Assembly: GCA_903853515.1 (NCBI GenBank) | Contig: CAINTU010000029.1 | Coordinates: 1 to 6,567, forward strand | DNA from: an uncultured Micrococcales bacterium | GTDB taxonomy: Bacteria > Actinomycetota > Actinomycetes > Actinomycetales > Microbacteriaceae | DNA: 6,567 nucleotides | Direction of reading: 5' to 3' | Shown here: positions 1-4,519 of the stretch, one piece after another | Layout: each line of letters begins with the position of its first letter | Position numbering within the stretch: position 1 is the first letter of the stretch | The notes under the pieces: generated by a model | The model's input: the letters and a program-made list of their open reading frames with translations, nothing else | Database searches by the model: none | Told to the model about the DNA's origin: nothing | Made by a program: the position numbers and the translations under genes

Positions 1-252
1 CAACAGCGACCGCACGATTGAGGCAAAAGCTAATACCGATACAGCAATAACAGCAATAAAACTTGAATGGGTTATGGCAAAGGCGATCCCATAAGCAACA
101 CCAGGCACCATTGATTCAACAAAACCGGCGGCGCCACCCACGCTTGCAATGAGACTTTGGGCGTCGAGCTGGTAGTTGCCATCTTCGTCAAGACGCAATC
201 CAAGTCGCTTCGCCGCGATGGCGTTGGATTCGGTCTTCTCTGCCTTGGTCAT
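1..252 (-). CDS. DUF3159 family membrane protein, N-terminal part (cut by window edge)
   Basis: I translated this frame by hand from the minus strand. It is open from an ATG at 252 to the left edge, giving 84 codons that begin MTKAEKTESN. Residues 1-38 are polar. A G/E/P-rich stretch follows at about 39-50 (VGGAAGFVESMVP), which is the N-terminal signature I associate with DUF3159, a multi-pass actinobacterial membrane family. Two hydrophobic segments lie at about 47-60 and 64-79. The start codon overlaps the DUF3710 stop as ATGA, and an AGGA lies 8 nt upstream, so the gene is probably translationally coupled as the third member of the dut operon. The function of the family is unknown. In other actinobacteria it often precedes Trk-type potassium-uptake genes, but what follows here is outside the window. 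The C-terminal part is missing only because of the window boundary. Confidence 0.82.
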   Translation of the reverse strand, partial: MTKAEKTESNAIAAKRLGLRLDEDGNYQLDAQSLIASVGGAAGFVESMVPGVAYGIAFAITHSSFIAVIAVSVLAFASIVRSLL

Positions 253-803
253 GACCTCAATCCTGGGGCAATTGCGCCGGCCGGCATGCTGATTTCAAGA
301 AGTGAGCGTGGCGGAACCGGATCGGCGCCTCGGTTCACAACGATACTTCTAAAGACATTTTCGATAACCAGAGCAGCATCACGGTCGCCTAGAGCTTTTC
401 CAGAGATTGTTCCACGAAGAAACCATCTTGGTCCGTCGAATCCGATGAAACGCAATGGCCGATCATCGCCTGGAACACCGTGTGTTAGCACTTCAGAACC
501 AAACGGCCCGATCGCACTTTCTGCTTGCACGCCTTGTGCCCTGAGACTCTCAATCAAATCATTGGCAACTTCGTGCCAAATGGTCTCTGTTTTAGGCGCT
601 GCGAACGCCTGCAGTTGCAGCGATGTGCTCTCAATGTCGATGGTGAGAGCGATGATTCGATCGGTGCCTTCTTCAACGTCGACTCGCAGCGCATATCTTG
701 AGTCTGGCGGTATCTGCAGCGAACCGAAATCGATGACATTGATTGGCGCGGCCAGATCGAGGCTATCGTAGGGTCCTTGAAATAGCGTTTCGTTGGCGTT
801 CAT
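249..803 (-). CDS. DUF3710 family protein
   Basis: This is a 184-residue soluble protein with no signal peptide or membrane segment. Recognisable DUF3710 blocks occur in the usual order: GPYD at 10-13 (usually GPWD), a LQLQAFAAP core at 62-70 followed by W76, GPFGSEV at 99-105, FIGFDGPRWFLRG at 119-131, VVNRG at 155-159, and a terminal PP/P-rich tail. The family is conserved across Actinobacteria directly downstream of dut, but I know of no established biochemical role. It lacks the long acidic N-terminal extension that I recall in some homologues, so it looks like a trimmed version. The start at 803 overlaps the dut stop as ATGA, with an AGGTG-type ribosome site a few bases upstream. The stop likewise overlaps the DUF3159 start. 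Translational coupling within one mRNA is inferred from these overlaps. Confidence 0.9.
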   Translation of the reverse strand: MNANETLFQGPYDSLDLAAPINVIDFGSLQIPPDSRYALRVDVEEGTDRIIALTIDIESTSLQLQAFAAPKTETIWHEVANDLIESLRAQGVQAESAIGPFGSEVLTHGVPGDDRPLRFIGFDGPRWFLRGTISGKALGDRDAALVIENVFRSIVVNRGADPVPPRSLLEISMPAGAIAPGLRS

Positions 804-1234
804 CGAACACCTGTCGATCCGAAACCAGAACTGCCTCTGGCAGAATCGGGCAACTGCTCTACGGCCACAAGAGTCGCGCGCGCTACTTCTTGAATAACGA
901 GCTGCGCGATTCTGTCGCCTCGGCTTATTGAGAAATCTTGATCAGAATGATTTATCAGCGTTACCGCAATCTCTCCCCTGTACCCGGCATCAACGGTGCC
1001 TGGCGCATTCAAAACGGTGATTCCGTTTTTTGCGGCGAGACCAGACCGGGGATGTACTAGCGCCACATAGCCAACTGGCAAAGCGAGTGCGACACCGGTA
1101 GGCACTGTGACAAATTTGTGTGCTTGGATTTGCATATCGGCCGCAGCCTTGAGGTCTAAGCCTGCGTCACCGGCGTGAGCGTATGTCGGCTCTAGACCGC
1201 TTTGGGCAACCATTAGGACTTCGATTTTGCTCAT
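800..1234 (-). CDS. dut: Deoxyuridine 5'-triphosphate nucleotidohydrolase (dUTPase)
   Basis: The product hydrolyses dUTP to dUMP and pyrophosphate in the cytoplasm, keeping uracil out of DNA and supplying the dTMP pathway. At 144 residues it has the normal length of the homotrimeric dUTPase family, and all five motifs are intact: I AGDAGLDL (21-28), II HPRSGLA (61-67), III GTVDAGYRGEI (79-89), IV RGDRIAQLVI (105-114) and V RGSSGFGSTG (133-142). D82 is the expected catalytic water-activating aspartate. Y85 is the expected ribose-discriminating tyrosine, and F139 in motif V should stack on uracil. It is the first gene of the dut-DUF3710-DUF3159 operon. No Shine-Dalgarno sequence precedes the ATG. 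With a -10-like hexamer at 1252-1247, the transcript is predicted to have a very short leader. The start is 23 bp from the divergent DUF3093 gene. Confidence 0.97.
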   Translation of the reverse strand: MSKIEVLMVAQSGLEPTYAHAGDAGLDLKAAADMQIQAHKFVTVPTGVALALPVGYVALVHPRSGLAAKNGITVLNAPGTVDAGYRGEIAVTLINHSDQDFSISRGDRIAQLVIQEVARATLVAVEQLPDSARGSSGFGSTGVR

Positions 1235-1245
1235 CTGATAGAGCG

Positions 1246-1252
1246 TAATCTA
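1246..1252. promoter_or_regulatory. Overlapping divergent -10 hexamers (dut / DUF3093)
   Basis: The 23-bp gap between the two start codons contains TAATCT on the plus strand (1246-1251) and TAGATT on the minus strand (1252-1247). Both match the loose actinobacterial -10 pattern TAnnnT and they are offset by one base. The plus-strand hexamer ends 6 nt before the DUF3093 ATG, which fits a leaderless transcript. The minus-strand hexamer would start dut RNA about 5-6 nt before its ATG. Neither gene has a Shine-Dalgarno sequence, which agrees with this model. I see no good -35 element for either direction. The assignment is inference from spacing and sequence only. Confidence 0.42.
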
Positions 1253-1257
1253 AAAGC

Positions 1258-1704
1258 ATGAAAGATACTTTGAGGCCAGTGTTTAGCGAAAAGCTTTATC
1301 CAAGTGCAGCATTTTTGCTTGGAATTCAGGTACTACCCGTTGGCTTCTGGCTCATCAGCCTTCCTATTTGGCCAAGCGCTGCGCTCTATATTGCTCTTGC
1401 TACCGAGGCCGTAATACTGGCTCTCGCGGTATTTCGCGCGCCTTCGATTCACTATGACGGCTCGATGCTGGTTGTAGGCAATGCCCGACTAGAGCGCTCG
1501 GCAATAGGCGAAATCGAGATTTATAGGGGTGAATCGGCTCAAAAGGCAAGAACTAGCGAACTCGATTCGAGGGCATGGCTCAACCTTAGGCCTGGGATCA
1601 ACACCTACGTGAAAGTTACGCTGGATGACGCTCGTGATGCGACGCCGTATTGGTTGTTCTCGTCAAGAAACCCTGAGGCTCTTGCCGAGGCCCTCAATCT
1701 TTAG
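1258..1704 (+). CDS. DUF3093 family membrane protein
   Basis: This 148-residue protein has two adjacent hydrophobic segments (about 15-35 and 39-60), followed by a soluble C-terminal domain of about 85 residues. The DUF3093 signatures visible are an N-terminal SEKLYPS segment (10-16), a DG..LVVGNARL strand pair (67-78), R105-AWLNLRP (105-112), and DATPYW (127-132, usually DPTPYW) followed by SSRNPEAL. The topology predicts a membrane anchor with a PH-like or beta-rich cytoplasmic domain, but the function is unknown. In actinobacteria this gene characteristically lies divergent to dut, as here (Rv2698 beside Rv2697c in M. tuberculosis, from memory). The start at 1258 has no ribosome-binding site and lies just after a -10-like hexamer, so the message is probably leaderless. 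Its stop is 4 bp from the end of the convergent DUF4193 gene. Confidence 0.9.
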   Translation: MKDTLRPVFSEKLYPSAAFLLGIQVLPVGFWLISLPIWPSAALYIALATEAVILALAVFRAPSIHYDGSMLVVGNARLERSAIGEIEIYRGESAQKARTSELDSRAWLNLRPGINTYVKVTLDDARDATPYWLFSSRNPEALAEALNL

Positions 1705-1708
1705 CGAA

Positions 1709-1996
1709 CTAACTCGCGCACTCTAAACACTGGGGGCCGTACTTGCCCTTCTTAGACGCCAATTGAGTCTTGTGCTTCACGATGAAGCACTCGCTGCAGG
1801 TGAACTCATCCTCTTGCTTAGGAACGACGACGACCTCTAGATCTTCGGCGATGTCGTGAGACTCGAGAATCTCAGAGTGATCGCCTTCGTCAAGGTCTGC
1901 AGATGCGCCTAGCGCGTCTGGCGCACGTTCTTTGAGAGCATCAAGCGACTCAGTTTCGTCGTCGTTTTTGCGAGGTGCATCGTAATCGGTTGCCAA
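1709..1996 (-). CDS. DUF4193 zinc-ribbon protein, TTG start
   Basis: This is a 95-residue, strongly acidic small protein. The N-terminus MATDYDAPRK and the block VVPKQEDEFTCSECFIV are hallmarks of DUF4193. Four cysteines form a C-x2-C...C-x2-C pattern (C67, C70, C90, C93), predicted to bind one zinc ion. Between these ends lies an Asp/Glu-rich segment (about 11-55) that is probably disordered. The start codon is TTG (1996-1994). It is chosen because it gives the family-conserved N-terminus exactly and has AAAGGA 8 nt upstream. The function is unknown. An acidic tail plus zinc ribbon suggests a protein- or nucleic-acid-binding adaptor, but that is speculation. The gene converges on DUF3093 with a 4-bp gap and diverges from sepH across 232 bp. 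Confidence 0.93.
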   Translation of the reverse strand: MATDYDAPRKNDDETESLDALKERAPDALGASADLDEGDHSEILESHDIAEDLEVVVVPKQEDEFTCSECFIVKHKTQLASKKGKYGPQCLECAS

Positions 1997-2004
1997 TTAG
2001 TAAG

Positions 2005-2010
2005 TCCTTT
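2005..2010 (-). promoter_or_regulatory. Shine-Dalgarno site deciding the DUF4193 TTG start
   Basis: Read on the minus strand this is AAAGGA, separated by 8 nt from the TTG at 1996-1994. No in-frame ATG gives the conserved MATDYDAP N-terminus, so this site supports the non-canonical start. Confidence 0.7.
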
Positions 2011-2034
2011 CGGGGCACATACAAGCGCGCATAG

Positions 2035-2061
2035 TTTCTAACAAAATGAACCAAATAGCAA
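2035..2061 (-). promoter_or_regulatory. Candidate DUF4193 promoter
   Basis: On the minus strand, TTGCTA (2061-2056) is followed by a 15-nt spacer and TAGAAA (2040-2035), which is preceded by TG at the extended -10 position. The predicted start near 2028 would leave a leader of about 32 nt containing the AAAGGA site. The spacer is short and the hexamers are imperfect, so this is only a candidate. Confidence 0.33.
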
Positions 2062-2149
2062 ATACTCTGCCCGCGATCGCGCTTACACTCTCGGCATTTT
2101 CACAGAGAACTAGCTGCCTATCGCAGAGCATTTCACCCAGACACGAGAT

Positions 2150-2177
2150 TTGCTAAGCAAACGGCACACCGTAAGGT
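2150..2177 (+). promoter_or_regulatory. Candidate sepH promoter
   Basis: TTGCTA (2150-2155), a 16-nt spacer and TAAGGT (2172-2177) resemble a vegetative promoter, with the -10 matching TAnnnT. Transcription would begin near 2184 and give a leader of about 45 nt that includes the hairpin and the AGGAGG site. The -35 hexamer is identical to the one proposed for the opposite-strand gene. Confidence 0.36.
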
Positions 2178-2215
2178 TGGCGGAATCTGTGGCTTTGCAG
2201 TGGCAAACTTAGCCC

Positions 2216-2221
2216 AGGAGG
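2216..2221 (+). promoter_or_regulatory. Consensus Shine-Dalgarno of sepH
   Basis: AGGAGG lies 7 nt before the ATG at 2229. It is the strongest ribosome site in the window and fixes the sepH start. It contrasts with the apparently leaderless dut and DUF3093 genes. Confidence 0.85.
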
Positions 2222-2228
2222 CGCAAAT

Positions 2229-3344
2229 ATGAGCGATTTGAGATTAGTCGGTGTGTCTAACGGTTTTCTAGACCTTGTGGCAGATGACGGCACAAAGCAC
2301 CGATTGGTCATTGATGCTGCTCTTGAGAATGCCGCTCGCTCTCGTGCCGAGTCTTCACTTCGTTCAGATCTATCACCGCGCGAGATTCAGGCCCAGATTC
2401 GCTCGGGATTGTCGATTGCAGAGATTGCCTCGGCTGCGGGCGAAAGTTTCGAAGCAATTGAAAAATTTGCAGCCCCGATAGTTGCCGAATTAGAGCATGT
2501 GATTTCGATGGCCAAAGCCGTGCGTTTGACCTTTGCTGCCGAGCGTTTCTCAGACGCGGTGCAGGTTTCGTTCGGCACAGTAATGCAAGAGCGTATCGAG
2601 TCAGCTGGCGGCAGCAACTTCGTTTGGCGTGCAAAGAGAAATAGCAATTCTGATTTCGAAATCTCAATCGAATACGAACTAAGTGCCAGTCGTCGTGTAG
2701 CAACATGGAGTTTTGATCCAAAACGGATTTTCTTATCGCCACAAAACGAAGCAGCGATTCAGCTCTCTAACGGTGCGCCTCTAACTTCGAGCGAACCCGC
2801 AAAACTTCGCCCTGTTGCTGACGTGGTTACTTTGCAGGCGAGATCGGTCAGCAAGCCTGCCAATCAGCACCCTGCCGAGCGACCACAGGCGCCTGAGGCT
2901 AAACCAAAGTTAAAGGCTGTGCCTGACCTAAACGAGATAATTGCGACACCTGACTCGCCTACTGCCGAAGAGGCAGCGCCGATCGAAGAGACAACGCTGG
3001 TTGAAGAAACAGTGCTGATAGAAGAGACAGTGCTGATCGAAGAGACTGTGCTGGTGAAAGAGACCGTGCTGATCGAAGAAACAGTGCTGATCGAAGAAAC
3101 CGGAATTGAATTAGAAACCGAAACTAACGATTTTTCGACAGCTCAAGTGAAAACTGAACTAATTGAATTAGTTGAGGTTACAGACGAAGCAGATGCGTCT
3201 GACACAACAGAGATAAATGCAAATGAGCAAAGTCCTGATGTGCAAAAAAGCGAAGCTGAAACCATTTCGGTAAAACCTAAAGCTGGCCGTGGCACTTGGG
3301 ACGAAGTTCTCTTCGGCTCAAAAATTGAACCCGACAACAGCTAG
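2229..3344 (+). CDS. sepH: SepH-like septation protein (DUF3071)
   Basis: This 371-residue cytoplasmic protein has the SepH architecture. Residues 1-180 form the DUF3071 domain: a start like MSDLRLVGVSNG, then a helix-turn-helix-like segment LSPREIQAQIRSGLSIAEIA (48-67) with the following helix ending FAAPIVAE, then a W-containing beta region (W133, W160). Residues about 185-350 are an acidic linker of low complexity with seven tandem hexapeptides (EETVLI-type, 253-294). Near the C-terminus RGTWDEVLFGSK (354-365) matches the conserved SepH tail, usually written SWDEI.FG. In Streptomyces SepH promotes FtsZ assembly through these two conserved ends and supports Z-ring formation. The same role is inferred here. 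The start is fixed by AGGAGG 7 nt upstream. The stop lies 4 bp from the end of the convergent phosphatase gene. The middle linker is probably poorly conserved. Confidence 0.92.
   Translation: MSDLRLVGVSNGFLDLVADDGTKHRLVIDAALENAARSRAESSLRSDLSPREIQAQIRSGLSIAEIASAAGESFEAIEKFAAPIVAELEHVISMAKAVRLTFAAERFSDAVQVSFGTVMQERIESAGGSNFVWRAKRNSNSDFEISIEYELSASRRVATWSFDPKRIFLSPQNEAAIQLSNGAPLTSSEPAKLRPVADVVTLQARSVSKPANQHPAERPQAPEAKPKLKAVPDLNEIIATPDSPTAEEAAPIEETTLVEETVLIEETVLIEETVLVKETVLIEETVLIEETGIELETETNDFSTAQVKTELIELVEVTDEADASDTTEINANEQSPDVQKSEAETISVKPKAGRGTWDEVLFGSKIEPDNS
2985..3110 (+). repeat. Seven in-frame 18-bp tandem repeats within sepH
   Basis: Seven consecutive 18-bp units encode EETTLV, EETVLI, EETVLI, EETVLV, KETVLI, EETVLI and EETGIE (residues 253-294). 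The inner units differ mainly at third codon positions (gaa/gag, aca/act/acc), while GTG and CTG are invariant. Units 3 and 6 differ by a single base. The outer units are the most degenerate. This pattern fits local duplication followed by drift under protein-level constraint. No unique spacers separate the units, so this is a coding minisatellite and not a CRISPR array. Confidence 0.93.
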
Positions 3345-3348
3345 AGAT

Positions 3349-4479
3349 TCAAGCACCTAAAACAATAAGTGGCACAAGTAGCTCTTCTGGGCTGGCTGCA
3401 CCATGGTGACCAATCATCTTTAGGCTTTGTGGCTTCGCAAAATCGCGGTGATATAGAGCCACTTTTGCCGTCGCAATGACTATCAAGTGTGGTTCGAAAA
3501 TCTTTGCCTGGTCGCTGAATTCGGACCAATACCCTGCTTCTCGCAAATCTTTAGGGGTTGCAACGACGGCCCGATTGCCCAAAACGTGTTCAAGTCTCGT
3601 TTTGAGTGAATCCGCCTTGATTGAGTCTTGAGAACCATCACCTTGGTAGAGATACAAAGCTCGAGTGTCACCTGCGACTGCGGCAAATTCACCCTTATCG
3701 AAAAATTCATCGAGATAAATGTGTTGTGAATAATCAACGTCGATGACGCCGTGATCGGCTGTCAAGACAATGCCGTGCTTATCGCCAATTCTTGAAGCCA
3801 TGTTTTGCACTTGGCTATCTAGCAATTCAAGTTGCATTGCCCAAGACAAATGATGCCAACCTTTTGAATGCGCAATTTGGTCTAGCTCTGGCACATAGAG
3901 ATAGATGATTTCTTGGCCTGGGCTTGATAGGCGATCAATGGCTTTAGAAAAACGTTCTTCGATGCTGGCCGCAGCGACATATTCCGCAGCTGGCAAAAAC
4001 GCTGTGGTGAACCCTGAACTTTTATAGGCAGCCGGACCAATAAACGTGAATGCAACGTTGGCGAGCCCCGCCAACTGGTCGGCGGTTTTGTTGGAGCCCA
4101 ACAATATCTCGCCATCAGAATTGCCTATGCCTGAGAGCAGGTTGACAACCCTGCCAGCCTCACGATCAAACACCTGATAGCCGATGAAGGGGTGTTGCCC
4201 CGGCCGCAATCCAAGTGACAAACTAACCAAACTGGCGGCGGTAGTGGATGGAAACCAACAGGAAATCTTGCGCGTATTGTGACTGCTAAGAAAACGAGCG
4301 TGGCCTTTTGCTGACTCTAAATTGTGCGATCCCAAGCCATCGACAAGAATCACGATGTACTTTTCACGCTTAGGAAGATTCAGAGAATTTGACTTGCCTG
4401 AAACGGCAGCGAGTGCACTTGTGAACACTTCGCTTAGCCTCCCAAATGATTTGGGCAGTGCAGGTAGCATCTTAGACAT
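3349..4479 (-). CDS. Alkaline phosphatase superfamily hydrolase (nucleotide pyrophosphatase / phosphodiesterase-like)
   Basis: This 376-residue protein carries the two-metal site of the type I phosphodiesterase / alkaline phosphatase superfamily. IVILVDGLG (42-50) supplies metal ligand D47. FPSTTAAS (76-83) carries the nucleophilic threonine, most likely T80. PELDQIAHSKG (197-207) supplies D200 and H204, ADHG (241-244) supplies D242 and H243, and GHHG (357-360) supplies the last histidine. All ligands are therefore present and the enzyme should be active on a phosphoester or phosphodiester. The substrate cannot be told from sequence. There is no obvious signal peptide, so a cytoplasmic location is inferred, unlike secreted alkaline phosphatases. 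The first ATG is taken as the start, although there is no good ribosome site. A second in-frame ATG lies at codon 4. The start codon sits in a perfect inverted repeat. The gene converges on sepH and diverges from parC. Confidence 0.88.
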   Translation of the reverse strand: MSKMLPALPKSFGRLSEVFTSALAAVSGKSNSLNLPKREKYIVILVDGLGSHNLESAKGHARFLSSHNTRKISCWFPSTTAASLVSLSLGLRPGQHPFIGYQVFDREAGRVVNLLSGIGNSDGEILLGSNKTADQLAGLANVAFTFIGPAAYKSSGFTTAFLPAAEYVAAASIEERFSKAIDRLSSPGQEIIYLYVPELDQIAHSKGWHHLSWAMQLELLDSQVQNMASRIGDKHGIVLTADHGVIDVDYSQHIYLDEFFDKGEFAAVAGDTRALYLYQGDGSQDSIKADSLKTRLEHVLGNRAVVATPKDLREAGYWSEFSDQAKIFEPHLIVIATAKVALYHRDFAKPQSLKMIGHHGAASPEELLVPLIVLGA

Positions 4480-4489
4480 AGGGTCTAAG
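4471..4489. repeat. Perfect 7-bp inverted repeat at the phosphatase start codon
   Basis: CTTAGAC (4471-4477) and GTCTAAG (4483-4489) are perfect reverse complements separated by 5 nt. The repeat covers the phosphatase ATG (4479-4477) and part of the 40-bp divergent gap to parC. As DNA it has the size and symmetry of a dimeric repressor operator. As phosphatase mRNA it would fold into a hairpin with loop CCUAU and the AUG at the loop-stem junction. The symmetry is directly visible. Either function is inference. Confidence 0.6.
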
Positions 4490-4511
4490 TCTGCCCGAAT
4501 TTGAAGCGGTT

Positions 4512-4515
4512 GAGG
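4512..4515 (+). promoter_or_regulatory. Ribosome-binding site of parC
   Basis: GAGG (within TGAGGT) lies 4 nt before the ATG at 4520. The spacing is short but usable, and it selects this ATG over the next in-frame ATG at codon 24, which lies in the conserved start of the domain. Confidence 0.5.
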
Positions 4516-4519
4516 TCAG

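Larger units (their letters stand above)
1997..2228. other. 232-bp divergent intergenic region (DUF4193 / sepH)
   Basis: This is the only sizeable non-coding stretch in the window, and it must carry both divergent promoters. It contains ribosome sites at each end, candidate promoters on both strands, a 10-bp perfect palindrome CGCGATCGCG (2072-2081), and an imperfect hairpin (2191-2214) directly before the sepH ribosome site. A 36-codon plus-strand frame at 2046-2156 has no ribosome site or recognisable product and is not annotated. I find no tRNA, riboswitch or convincing terminator here. Confidence 0.7.

Noticed and set aside
157..771. Long plus-strand open frame of 204 codons
   Set aside because: It is antisense to the well-conserved DUF3710 gene, has no recognisable domain or ribosome site, and has a Ser/Arg/Pro-rich composition typical of a shadow frame.
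1704..1717. Possible terminator hairpin GCGA-6 nt-TCGC at the DUF3093/DUF4193 convergence
   Set aside because: The stem is only 4 bp and no T-tract follows on either strand.
2046..2156. 36-codon plus-strand frame in the DUF4193-sepH intergenic region
   Set aside because: It starts close to the proposed opposite-strand promoter, has no ribosome-binding site, and its product resembles nothing I know.
2308..2742. Minus-strand frame of 144 codons inside sepH
   Set aside because: It is fully antisense to the conserved DUF3071 domain, and its Arg/Gln/Leu-rich product looks like an artefact of the coding strand.
2985..3110. Tandem repeats considered as a CRISPR array
   Set aside because: The units are contiguous, in frame, 18 bp long and have no unique spacers, and they encode part of SepH.
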